A stretch of 64,000 bases of DNA, taken from NCBI GenBank assembly GCA_902547215.1, contig CACCNI010000003.1, positions 1-64,000 of the forward strand, read 5' to 3'. Position numbers and translations under genes: made by a program. The notes below the pieces were generated by a model. The model ran no database searches. It was not told where the DNA came from and worked only from the letters and a program-made list of their open reading frames with translations. Shown here piece by piece: positions 16,831-25,136 of the stretch. This DNA is from an uncultured Pelagibacteraceae bacterium (GTDB taxonomy: Bacteria > Pseudomonadota > Alphaproteobacteria > Pelagibacterales > Pelagibacteraceae). Position 1 is the stretch's first letter. Each line of letters starts with the position of its first letter.

Positions 16831-17871
16831 ATGAATTATAAGAAACTAGGTAGTACAGACGTCGATGTGAGTACAATTTGTCTCGGAACCATGACTTGGG
16901 GAGAGCAAAACTCAAAGGCAGATGGTTTTGAGCAAATGGATTATGCAATTGATAATGGGGTAAATTTTTGGGATACAGCAGAAATCTATGCAATACCAAT
17001 GAGAAAAGAAACTTATGGTGAGACTGAAAACATCATAGGTGAATGGTTCAAAAAAACAAAAAAAAGAGAGAAAGTCATTTTAGCCACAAAAGTTTCGGGT
17101 CCTACTAGTAAGGAATATATAAGGGGCGGTGGATGCAGTTATGATCAAAAAAGTATGTCAGAGGCATTAGAGAAAAGTTTGAAGAGAATGCAAACTGATT
17201 ATATCGATTTATATCAATTACATTGGCCTGAAAGGAATACTAATTTTTTTGGTAAGCAAGGATATGAACATGATTCAAATGAAAAAAATTGGATTGCTTT
17301 TGAAGAGATTTTAGAAAGTTTAAAAAAATTTATAGACGCCGGGAAAATTCGATATGTAGGTCTTTCGAATGAGACTGCATGGGGTTTAGCAAAATGTCTA
17401 GAGCTTTCAAAGATAAAAAATTTACCTAAAATGATGTCTGTTCAAAATCCTTACAACTTACTCAATAGGACTTATGAGGTTGGTCTTGCTGAAATCTCGG
17501 TAAGAGAGCAAAGTGGTTTGTTGGCTTACTCTCCATTAGCTTTTGGTTACCTCACAGGAAAATATAGAAATAATAATATGCCAAAAGGTTCAAGAATAGA
17601 TCTTTTTAAAGATTTCGATCGTTATAATAATGAGAATGGCATTAAAGCTATTGAAGAATACTACAAAATTTCTCAAAAATTTAATTTGGATTTTGCCCAA
17701 ATGTCCATAAAATTTTGTGAAATACAGCCTTTTGTTACAAGTGTAATAATTGGTGCTACGACTATGCAACAGTTGAAAACAAATGTAGAAAGTGTAAATG
17801 TAAATTTAAATAATGAAATTATTAATGAAATTAACGAAGTTCAAAAAATATATCCAAACCCATGTCCCTAA
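16831..17871 (+). CDS. aldo/keto reductase
   Basis: The 346-residue protein has the complete aldo/keto reductase tetrad: Asp48, Tyr53, Lys87 and His131 (DTAEIY, ATKVSG, QLHWPE). The C-terminal VIIGATTMQQLKTNVE segment binds the NADPH adenine-phosphate. It resembles the Tas/YghZ branch and reduces aldehydes or ketones in the cytoplasm. The physiological substrate is unknown. It overlaps the IalB-type gene by 10 bp. Confidence 0.9.
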   Translation: MNYKKLGSTDVDVSTICLGTMTWGEQNSKADGFEQMDYAIDNGVNFWDTAEIYAIPMRKETYGETENIIGEWFKKTKKREKVILATKVSGPTSKEYIRGGGCSYDQKSMSEALEKSLKRMQTDYIDLYQLHWPERNTNFFGKQGYEHDSNEKNWIAFEEILESLKKFIDAGKIRYVGLSNETAWGLAKCLELSKIKNLPKMMSVQNPYNLLNRTYEVGLAEISVREQSGLLAYSPLAFGYLTGKYRNNNMPKGSRIDLFKDFDRYNNENGIKAIEEYYKISQKFNLDFAQMSIKFCEIQPFVTSVIIGATTMQQLKTNVESVNVNLNNEIINEINEVQKIYPNPCP

Positions 17872-18368
17872 TAAATAAAATCACAGTATTATTATTTTGT
17901 CTTTTTATAGTGTCAGAAGCCTCAGCTCAGGAAATTAAAAAAGTTGGCAAATTTAAAGACTGGGAAACAATAGTAGTTACAGATGGATCGAAGAAACTAT
18001 GCTTTGCTCAATCAAAGCCAGTCTTACAATCACCAAAAAAGAGTCCGAGAGAAGCAAGACTATTTATAAGTTTTAGACCGGCTGATAAAATCAAAGATGA
18101 GGTAAGTATTACGTCTGGTTACCAATATAACTCACAAAATTCTATTACAGCTAAATCTGGAAAAAATAAGATTAAGTTTGATGTTAAAAAAGAAAACTTT
18201 GCTTGGATAGGTGACACGGGTTTAGAAAGAAAGATGGTTAATGTTATGAAAAAGGGATCAAGAATTATGATCACAGGATATAATCAATCTGGATCTCAAA
18301 CAATCGACCACTACTCTCTGATGGGCTTCACAAAGGCTTACAATACTGCGAAAAAAAGCTGCGCTTAA
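17862..18368 (+). CDS. IalB-family periplasmic protein
   Basis: The 168-residue product has a clear signal peptide (about 1-22, ending ASAQ), then the invasion-associated locus B pattern: FKDWETIV, KKLCFAQSKP, a run of beta strands with REARLFISFRP, and a C-terminal Cys167 that could pair with the internal Cys. IalB homologues are common in free-living Alphaproteobacteria, where they are thought to act in the envelope; the name does not imply virulence here. It overlaps the reductase gene by 10 bp. Confidence 0.8.
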   Translation: MSLINKITVLLFCLFIVSEASAQEIKKVGKFKDWETIVVTDGSKKLCFAQSKPVLQSPKKSPREARLFISFRPADKIKDEVSITSGYQYNSQNSITAKSGKNKIKFDVKKENFAWIGDTGLERKMVNVMKKGSRIMITGYNQSGSQTIDHYSLMGFTKAYNTAKKSCA

Positions 18369-18376
18369 TATCTTAA

Positions 18377-19561
18377 ATGAAAAAAAACAAAAAAATTGTT
18401 TTAGCCTACTCAGGCGGACTTGATACATCTATTATTTTAAAATGGTTACAGGAAAATTACGATAGTGAAGTAATTGCCTACACTGCAGACATTGGTCAAG
18501 AAATGGACCAAAAGAAAATTATCAAAAACGCAAAAAAACTTGGTGTTAAAAAAATAATAATCAATAATTTAAAAAATACGTTTGTAAAAGAATATGTCTT
18601 CCCAATGATTAGAGGTCACGCAGTTTACGAAGGGGTTTACCTTCTTGGGACATCGATTGCGAGACCGTTAATTGCAAAAGATCAAATTAAAGTTGCTAGA
18701 AAGTTTAAAGCCTTTGCTGTATCACATGGATCAACCGGAAAAGGTAATGACCAAGTTAGATTTGAACTTGGATATCATTACTTTGGTCCAAAAATAAAAG
18801 TGATAGCTCCTTGGAGAATTTGGAAATTAAAATCAAGAACTGATTTAATTAATTATGCAAAAAAACATAACATTCCAATTCCAAAAGATAAAAAAGGTGC
18901 CCCACCTTTTTCAGTAGATGACAATTTATTTCATACATCTACTGAAGGAAAAGTTTTAGAAAATCCAAAAAATTCAGCGCCAGAATTTATTTTTCAAAGA
19001 ACAACTTCACCTGAAAAAGCACCTAATAAACCTAGTTATATTTCCATAGGTTTCAAAAACAGTGATCCGATTAGTATTAATGGAAAAAAATTAACCCCAG
19101 AAAAACTTTTAGAAAAATTAAATCAGATCGGTGGAAAAAATGGTGTTGGAAGAGTTGATTTAGTTGAAAACAGATTTATTGGAATTAAATCAAGAGGTGT
19201 TTATGAAACACCAGGTGGGACATTACTTTTAATCGCTCATAGAGCAATGGAATCTGTGACATTAGATAAAGATACTATGCATAAAAAAGATTCTATTATG
19301 CCAAGATATGCAGAATTAATTTATAACGGTTATTGGTTTTCAAAAGAAAGATTTAAATTACAAAAAATAGTGGATCTAAAAAAAAATAAGGTAAATGGAA
19401 GTGTTAAGCTAAAACTTTACAAAGGTAATGTTACAATTCAATCGAGAATGACAAAAAGCAGTGCCTACTCCATGAAAAAAGTTTCTTTTGAAGAGAATAA
19501 AACTTTTAACAAAACTAATGTTGAAAGATTTATAAATTTCCATAAAAAAAAATTGAAGTAA
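18377..19561 (+). CDS. argG: argininosuccinate synthase
   Basis: The 394-residue protein has the N-type ATP-pyrophosphatase loop AYSGGLDTS at 10-18, the SHGSTGKGNDQVRFE block that binds ATP and aspartate, and the conserved SVDDNLFHTSTEG and IGIKSRGVYETPGG segments. It joins citrulline and aspartate to argininosuccinate in arginine synthesis. The family is about 400 residues long, so it is complete. It is 8 bp from the IalB gene and 4 bp from the photolyase-like gene, so it may share an mRNA with them. Confidence 0.96.
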   Translation: MKKNKKIVLAYSGGLDTSIILKWLQENYDSEVIAYTADIGQEMDQKKIIKNAKKLGVKKIIINNLKNTFVKEYVFPMIRGHAVYEGVYLLGTSIARPLIAKDQIKVARKFKAFAVSHGSTGKGNDQVRFELGYHYFGPKIKVIAPWRIWKLKSRTDLINYAKKHNIPIPKDKKGAPPFSVDDNLFHTSTEGKVLENPKNSAPEFIFQRTTSPEKAPNKPSYISIGFKNSDPISINGKKLTPEKLLEKLNQIGGKNGVGRVDLVENRFIGIKSRGVYETPGGTLLLIAHRAMESVTLDKDTMHKKDSIMPRYAELIYNGYWFSKERFKLQKIVDLKKNKVNGSVKLKLYKGNVTIQSRMTKSSAYSMKKVSFEENKTFNKTNVERFINFHKKKLK

Positions 19562-19565
19562 AAGT

Positions 19566-20705
19566 ATGAATTTTGAAGCTTCTAGAGCAAAAGCTATTGA
19601 TAAATTAAATAATTTTGTAGAAAAAAATCTTTCGGATTATTCAAAATTGAGAAACTTCGATTTTGGGCCTGATAAAAGAGATAACGTTTCTTGCTTATCG
19701 CCCTATGTTACTCATGGGGTTCTTAATGAAATTGAAATTATTAAAAAATCATTAACGAAGTTTTCCTTTTCAAGAAACGAAAAGTTTATACAGGAAGTTC
19801 TTTGGCGAACTTATTGGAAAGGTTGGCTTGAGTTAAGACCAAATGTATGGACCGATTATTTAGTAAGTTTAAATAATATAAGAGAGAAATTTAAAAATAA
19901 TAAAGAATACTTAAATGCGATAGAGGGAAATACTAATATCGAATGCTTTAATGAATGGGTAAAAGAACTAAAAGAAAACAATTACCTTCATAATCATACG
20001 AGAATGTGGTTTGCAAGTATCTGGATATTCACATTGGATTTGCCTTGGCAACTAGGCGCAGAACTTTTTATGCAACATCTTTATGATGGTGATGCTGCAT
20101 CAAATACACTTGGATGGAGATGGGTTGCTGGAGTACAAACTCAAGGAAAACATTATTTAGCAAGTGAATGGAATATCAAAAAATTTACCAATAATAGATT
20201 TAACAATATTAAATTGAATGAAAACGCGCCACCAAAAGTTTCTGAAAAGACGTACTCAATTATAAAACAAAATTTTGCTAATCCTCAAGATATTGATCAA
20301 GATAATTTATTGGTTTTTGAAAATAATCTCTCTCTTGAAACTACTGATTTTAAAGATAATAAATTTAAGAAAGTCTATTTAGTTTCAAATAATGAAAATA
20401 GATCTATAAAACTTAGTGAAAAAGTTATCAAATTTAAGTCTCTTTTATCTAAAGATCAGGAGCAAAGATTAAAAGATCGATCGATTGATTGTGAAATTAT
20501 AGATGTAAGTGAAGTTAAAAAAATAGGTGAAAATATTATCAGTTTATATCCCACGGTTGGTGAAAATTTAGATTATTTAAATTCAAATAACATTAAAGTT
20601 AACTTCTTGTACAGAAAGCTCGATCAGTATTCCTGGCAATATTGCAATAAAGGTTTTTTTAATTTTAAAAATTATATTCCGAAAATTATTACAATGTTCA
20701 CTTAG
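19566..20705 (+). CDS. photolyase/cryptochrome-type FAD-binding protein without N-terminal antenna domain
   Basis: The 379-residue product starts directly with the alpha-helical FAD domain of the photolyase family: SPYVTHG at 45-51, [11 protein letters not shown] near 74-84, LHNHTRMW at 141-148, DGDAASN at 174-180 and WRWVAG at 184-189. The usual N-terminal alpha/beta chromophore domain is missing. After about residue 240 there is a separate region with strand-helix spacing ([25 protein letters not shown], then [20 protein letters not shown]) that looks like a small alpha/beta domain. Photolyases repair UV dimers with light and FADH. Whether this form repairs DNA or is a sensor is unknown. 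It is followed convergently by DUF2256, a known companion. Confidence 0.8.
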   Translation: MNFEASRAKAIDKLNNFVEKNLSDYSKLRNFDFGPDKRDNVSCLSPYVTHGVLNEIEIIKKSLTKFSFSRNEKFIQEVLWRTYWKGWLELRPNVWTDYLVSLNNIREKFKNNKEYLNAIEGNTNIECFNEWVKELKENNYLHNHTRMWFASIWIFTLDLPWQLGAELFMQHLYDGDAASNTLGWRWVAGVQTQGKHYLASEWNIKKFTNNRFNNIKLNENAPPKVSEKTYSIIKQNFANPQDIDQDNLLVFENNLSLETTDFKDNKFKKVYLVSNNENRSIKLSEKVIKFKSLLSKDQEQRLKDRSIDCEIIDVSEVKKIGENIISLYPTVGENLDYLNSNNIKVNFLYRKLDQYSWQYCNKGFFNFKNYIPKIITMFT

Positions 20706-20823
20706 ATGAACATCGTTTTGAACAGTATTTAACTTTATCCCAATTTAATCTCCATTTTTTTCTCCATTTAAATGGTCTTTGACAAACTGGACAAATTTTA
20801 GTTGGAAGGTTTTGTTTCTTCAT
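20698..20823 (-). CDS. DUF2256 zinc-knuckle protein, 41 residues
   Basis: A short minus-strand frame from ATG at 20823 to the stop at 20698 encodes 41 residues with CPVCQRPF at 11-18, WRKKW at 20-24 and YCSKRC at 33-38. This CxxC...CxxxC pattern with the tryptophan-lysine middle is the DUF2256 signature. The four cysteines probably bind zinc. The gene overlaps the tail of the convergent FAD protein by 8 bp and the upstream DCC gene by 26 bp. DUF2256 genes are often found next to photolyase-like genes, and this neighbourhood agrees. The function is not established. Confidence 0.82.
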   Translation of the reverse strand: MKKQNLPTKICPVCQRPFKWRKKWRLNWDKVKYCSKRCSSK

Positions 20824-21169
20824 TAAGTTGATGTTTATTTTTCAAAAAAAGAAAGTAAGCAACAAATTCATATAAATAATGAAAAATAATAAAAAAAGGT
20901 TTGAAACTAAATATTTTAGCTAAAAATTTATATTTTGGAATTTTAGACCAAATAATCACAAATGCTTTTGCACCACCTATAACTTCTCCATTGTCGATGA
21001 CATGCAATCTTCGTAGAAGCTCTGCTTGGGATTTTGAAGTCAAATTAATTGCTTCCTGATTATTTGTAATATCAACCCACTCTAAATTTTCATCAGAATT
21101 TTTTTTATAATGATCAATTTCCATTTTACAAATGTTACAGGAGTTATTGAAAAAAACCTTAATTGGCAT
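20798..21169 (-). CDS. DCC-family (DUF393) thiol-disulfide oxidoreductase-like protein
   Basis: The 123-residue protein begins with a thioredoxin-like strand and the motif [12 protein letters not shown] (Cys11, Cys14), a variant of the DCC family's DGxCxx[20 protein letters not shown] segment and a C-terminal hydrophobic helix (about 90-108) follow. It is predicted to be a redox-active or disulfide protein, possibly membrane associated. It overlaps the photolyase gene by 11 bp and DUF2256 by 26 bp, so all three are translated from one message. The substrate is unknown. Confidence 0.78.
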   Translation of the reverse strand: MPIKVFFNNSCNICKMEIDHYKKNSDENLEWVDITNNQEAINLTSKSQAELLRRLHVIDNGEVIGGAKAFVIIWSKIPKYKFLAKIFSFKPFFIIFHYLYEFVAYFLFLKNKHQLNEETKPSN

Positions 21170-22652
21170 TTGTATTTTCTTTAATAAATTTATCTGCTGC
21201 AGCCAGAATCATTTTTTTTCTAGGTGCATTCATTTTATCATAAATTCTGACCATCATCGATAGTCTTGGGTTTTTTAAAAAAAATTTTCTATTTTTATCG
21301 ATAAATCTCCAATAAAGACCATCCATAACATTACACCAATCACCCTTTTTAAAATCCATCATTTTTAAAAAATAACTTGACCCACAAATATATGGTTTGG
21401 TTGCAAATATTCCTCCGTCGCTAAAGAGCCCCATGCCGTAAACGTTTGGTGACATTACCCAGTCAGATGAATCAACAAACATTTCCATAAACCATCTATA
21501 AACAAAGATTGGTTTGATCTCGCAAAGGTTCATTATGTTTGATAAAATCATCAGTCTTTCAATATGGTGAGACCAGCCATAATCATTAGCATTTTTTATT
21601 GCATAATCTAAAGGAGGTAAACCTGTGTTTCCTTCATACCAACAAGGTTTCATTTTTCGATTATGTTTAAAGTAATTTCCAGTTTCTAATTTACTATGAA
21701 AATTTTGATAAATTCCTCTCATGAACTCGCGCCAACCAATTACTTGTCTAACATAGCCTTCCAAAGAATTAATTCTTATTTTTTTCTTTTTGTGACTTGT
21801 TAAAATTCTATCTAAAATAATTTCAGGTGTGATTATTCCTAAGTTTAAATATGGACTAAGTGCACTATGAAATAATACATTATTGCTTTGATCAACAGCA
21901 TCTTCATAATCCCCAAACAAATTTGATTTTTCTTTAATGAAAAAGTCTAATAATTTTATTACATCCTTAAATTCAGTTGCAAACCAGAAATTTTTTGTTG
22001 AACCAGGATGTTTTGAAAATTTTTTTTCTACAATTTCTTTTAAATTTTTTGTATGAGAAGTTTCATTTATTTTTGGGAAGGCTGGAATTTTAGTTCCTTT
22101 AGGAAGTTTTTTTCTATTATCTTCATCAAAACTCCATTTTCCTCCAACAGGGTCTTCACCATTCATTAAAATATTCATTTTTTTTCTTGTTTCTTTATAA
22201 AACACTGCCATGAAGGGTTTTTTTGATTTAGATAAATATTTTTTAAAATCATCTCTAGAATTTAAAAACATTGGGGTTTTGATTATATTTAATTTTATTT
22301 TATTTTTTTTTACAAAATCTAAAATTTTCTTCTCAAACGGTTTATCTTCTATTTCAAAAAAAGAAATTTCTTTAATTTTATTCTTTTTAACAATCTTTTG
22401 TAATTTTGTTAAATAATCACTTTTAAAATCAGCGCTATCAATCTTTGAATAAGTTAATTTAAAACTATTTTTCTTTAAATTATCTGCATACGATCGCATC
22501 GAAGATAAAAATAGTAATATTTTTAGTTTGTGATGTTTTTCATAAGTACATAGGCCATAATCTTCTGCCATAAAAAAAAGATGGTCATTTTTGAAGCGGC
22601 TTAAGTATTTTAATGGAAATAGTTGATTTCCAAGTGTAATAAACAATTTCAT
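21159..22652 (-). CDS. FeS-BCP-type (PhrB-like) cryptochrome/photolyase lacking most iron-sulphur ligands
   Basis: The 497-residue protein aligns over its whole length with bacterial (6-4)/FeS cryptochrome-photolyases: N-terminal LGNQLFP, the antenna domain to about 140, then an FAD domain with GWREFMRGIY at 306-315, SHHIERLM at 361-368 and GMGLFSDGGIFATKPY at 406-421. In Agrobacterium PhrB four cysteines hold a 4Fe-4S cluster. Here the first aligns with a proline near 346-347, and the loop with the next two (a CxxC) is deleted between SYFLKMMDF and GDWC; only Cys440 remains. So the protein is probably a cluster-free photolyase. It overlaps the DCC gene by 11 bp and is divergent from the SDR gene 28 bp away. 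Confidence 0.85.
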   Translation of the reverse strand: MKLFITLGNQLFPLKYLSRFKNDHLFFMAEDYGLCTYEKHHKLKILLFLSSMRSYADNLKKNSFKLTYSKIDSADFKSDYLTKLQKIVKKNKIKEISFFEIEDKPFEKKILDFVKKNKIKLNIIKTPMFLNSRDDFKKYLSKSKKPFMAVFYKETRKKMNILMNGEDPVGGKWSFDEDNRKKLPKGTKIPAFPKINETSHTKNLKEIVEKKFSKHPGSTKNFWFATEFKDVIKLLDFFIKEKSNLFGDYEDAVDQSNNVLFHSALSPYLNLGIITPEIILDRILTSHKKKKIRINSLEGYVRQVIGWREFMRGIYQNFHSKLETGNYFKHNRKMKPCWYEGNTGLPPLDYAIKNANDYGWSHHIERLMILSNIMNLCEIKPIFVYRWFMEMFVDSSDWVMSPNVYGMGLFSDGGIFATKPYICGSSYFLKMMDFKKGDWCNVMDGLYWRFIDKNRKFFLKNPRLSMMVRIYDKMNAPRKKMILAAADKFIKENTNAN

Positions 22653-22680
22653 AATCTATTTATAAATACTATTATAAGAT

Positions 22681-23397
22681 ATGTCAGGAAAATATTTAAT
22701 ATTTGGTGCGACAGGTTCTATCGGTTCAAATTTATCAAAAATGATGGCTGAAAATAATGAAGATGTTCAACTAATTGGAAGAGATGAAGAAAATTTAAAA
22801 AATATTTCTTCTGAAACAGGTTGTAAATATACTGTAGTAGATGTTCTTGACTCTGCAAAAATAGAAAGTTTAAAAAATGAATTTGCAGATGAGGAAATAA
22901 AAGGAATTGCATATTGTGTAGGTTCAATAGACCTTAAACCTCTAAGAATGGTAAAAAAAGACGACTTTCAAAAGTGTTTCGATTTAAATTTTTACCCAAT
23001 TGTAGATACAATTAAAAATTTCCAAGAAAGTTTAAAAAAAAATAGAGGCTCTGTTGTAATTTTTTCAACTGTTGCAGTCAGAAGAGGATTTACCAATCAT
23101 AGCATTATCGCTTCTGTAAAAGGAGCTTTAGAGGGATTGACTGTATCTTTAGCTGCTGAATTTGCCCCAAATATAAGAGTAAATTGTATTGCTCCAAGTT
23201 TAACTAAGTCCAAAATTGCTGAACCAATGCTGAAGAACAAACTTATCGCGGAGGGTATTGCTAAAGCACATCCCATGAAAAGAATTGGTGAAGGCAAAGA
23301 CGCAGCTGCAATGGCAAAGTTTTTATTAACTGATGAAAGTTCATGGATAACTGGTCAAATTATAGGCGTAGATGGTGGAAGATCAAAACTAACTTGA
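22681..23397 (+). CDS. SDR-family protein without the catalytic tyrosine
   Basis: The 238-residue protein has the Rossmann motif GATGSIG at 9-15, Asn103 and Ser129 (IFSTVAV), and the C-terminal WITGQIIGVDGGRS block of classical short-chain dehydrogenases. The usual Tyr-x-x-x-Lys is present only as Lys147; the Tyr position is Ile143 (HSIIASVKGAL). A class of SDR proteins found beside cryptochrome/photolyase genes has a similar IxxxK form, as far as I recall. Nucleotide binding is likely, but ordinary carbonyl reduction is doubtful. Divergent from the photolyase gene, with only 28 bp for both promoters. Confidence 0.8.
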   Translation: MSGKYLIFGATGSIGSNLSKMMAENNEDVQLIGRDEENLKNISSETGCKYTVVDVLDSAKIESLKNEFADEEIKGIAYCVGSIDLKPLRMVKKDDFQKCFDLNFYPIVDTIKNFQESLKKNRGSVVIFSTVAVRRGFTNHSIIASVKGALEGLTVSLAAEFAPNIRVNCIAPSLTKSKIAEPMLKNKLIAEGIAKAHPMKRIGEGKDAAAMAKFLLTDESSWITGQIIGVDGGRSKLT

Positions 23398-23450
23398 TCA
23401 AAATTATTAAAATACCTTTTTTGATAAAATAATATATTCTTAAAAATATT

Positions 23451-25136
23451 GTGAAAAAATATTCAGCAGAAGAGCTTTTTAAAATAGCATATGCTCATCT
23501 TCAAAAAAAAGACTTTAGGAAATCTTCAGGTCTCTTCGAAAAACTTATTAATGATTACCCAGAAAATCTTTCAATATTAAGAAATTTAACTCACTGCTAT
23601 ATTTACCTAGGAGAATTTGAAAAAGCAGAAACTACTATTCGAAAAATAATCAGTATCAAACCAGATGAACCTTTTATATATCAAACTCTTGCTTCAATAC
23701 TAAAAGATCAAGACAAATTAGAGGAAGCTACCTTAATTATAAATCAAGCCTTAGATAAAAATTTAATTAATAAAAAATGGGAGATACAAAAAAATTTATT
23801 TTTTCCTAAAATTCCTTCAAATAAGGAGGAAATTAAAATGTATAGAGAAAAAATTAAAAAAGAAATTGAAAAAATATTAAATGTAAGTTTTCTGACAAAA
23901 TTAGATTATGATAAAGATCAAATAATTATTCCACCCCATGTTGACCTATCATATAACGATTGGGATAATCTTGAATTAAACAAAAGAAATGTACTAGCAT
24001 TTAAAAAATTGTATGAGATTTTAAATGATGAGTCTTATATAGAAAAAGATATTAAAGGAAAAATAAAAATTGGAGTAATTTCTGAATTTTTAACAGATCA
24101 TACAATTGGTAAACTTTATAAAGATCTTATCTTCAGTCTTGATAAAAATAAGTTTGAAACTTTTATTTTTCACTCACAGAAAACTAGAGCTGGAGAAATA
24201 TTTGATGAATTTAAAGAAAAAGAGAAAGAAGGTATTTTAAAAAATGAAATTCTTCCAATAAAACTTTCAGAAAAAATTGAAGTGATTAAAAAATTCAGGT
24301 TAAATATAATTTTTTATCCTGACATTGGTTTATCTTTCGAATTTTATTATTTGGCTCTAATGCGACTAGCAAAATACCAAATTACCACTTTTGGCCACCC
24401 AGAAACGACAGGTAGTAATTCTATTGATTTTTATTTGATTTCAAAAAATTGTGTAAACGAAAATACGCAAAAACATTATTCTGAAAAATTACTTTTAATG
24501 AACTATTTGCCAATGATTTATCCCAAACCATTTACAAAAAAAAAACTCTCTCAAGATGAACTTAATAAAAAAAATATTTATTCTTGCCCACAGACTTTAA
24601 TTAAAATTCATCCTGACTTTGACCAAATAATCTTTGATATTCTTGAAAAAGATAAGAAAGGTATTGTTTATTTGATAAAAGATAGGAATAGGGTTTGGTA
24701 CAAAAAGTTAGTTAAACGATTTAACACAAATAAAAAATACGATTCAAAAAAAATTATTTTTATCGATCCTTTAAGTTATGAGGATTATCTTCTACATCTT
24801 GGAAGATCATCTGTTTTGCTGGATCCGCTTTTTTACGGTGCTGGAAATTCTTTTTTTGAATCTATGCTTTATGGTACACCAACTGTTACATTTCCTACCG
24901 ATCACATCAAATCAAGGTTAGTATTAGCCGCTTATAAGCAAATGGAAATTGAGCATCCTCCTGTTGCAACCAGTATTAAGAATTATGTAGACTTGGCCGT
25001 TAGTTATGCAAATAGAGACGATATTAGTGCTTTGAAAAATACTTATAAAACTGCGGCTGAAAAAAAGTTGTTTAATACAAAAAAAGCGGGCGAAGAATTT
25101 AACAAAATTATAAATAATTTATTTAATTTGACTTAA
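23451..25136 (+). CDS. TPR protein with OGT/SPINDLY-like glycosyltransferase domain
   Basis: The 561-residue product starts with GTG at 23451. Residues about 4-110 form three tetratricopeptide repeats (AYAHLQKKDFRKSSGLFEKL, NLTHCYIYLGEFEKAETT, TLASILKDQDKLEEATLI). From about 204 (IKIGVISEFLTDHTIGKLY) to the end is a GT41-type domain with the family's DYLLHLGRSSVLLDPLFYGAGNS-type acceptor/UDP region near 445-468. Such proteins transfer a sugar, usually from UDP-GlcNAc, to proteins or glycans. Two related genes lie at 60614-64000. It is alone in its strand, overlapping folD by 14 bp at the 3' end. Acceptor unknown. Confidence 0.8.
   Translation: MKKYSAEELFKIAYAHLQKKDFRKSSGLFEKLINDYPENLSILRNLTHCYIYLGEFEKAETTIRKIISIKPDEPFIYQTLASILKDQDKLEEATLIINQALDKNLINKKWEIQKNLFFPKIPSNKEEIKMYREKIKKEIEKILNVSFLTKLDYDKDQIIIPPHVDLSYNDWDNLELNKRNVLAFKKLYEILNDESYIEKDIKGKIKIGVISEFLTDHTIGKLYKDLIFSLDKNKFETFIFHSQKTRAGEIFDEFKEKEKEGILKNEILPIKLSEKIEVIKKFRLNIIFYPDIGLSFEFYYLALMRLAKYQITTFGHPETTGSNSIDFYLISKNCVNENTQKHYSEKLLLMNYLPMIYPKPFTKKKLSQDELNKKNIYSCPQTLIKIHPDFDQIIFDILEKDKKGIVYLIKDRNRVWYKKLVKRFNTNKKYDSKKIIFIDPLSYEDYLLHLGRSSVLLDPLFYGAGNSFFESMLYGTPTVTFPTDHIKSRLVLAAYKQMEIEHPPVATSIKNYVDLAVSYANRDDISALKNTYKTAAEKKLFNTKKAGEEFNKIINNLFNLT

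Noticed and set aside
23397-23430. Possible terminator after the SDR gene
   Set aside because: The stem is seven mostly A-T pairs and would be weak; chance pairing is likely in this sequence.
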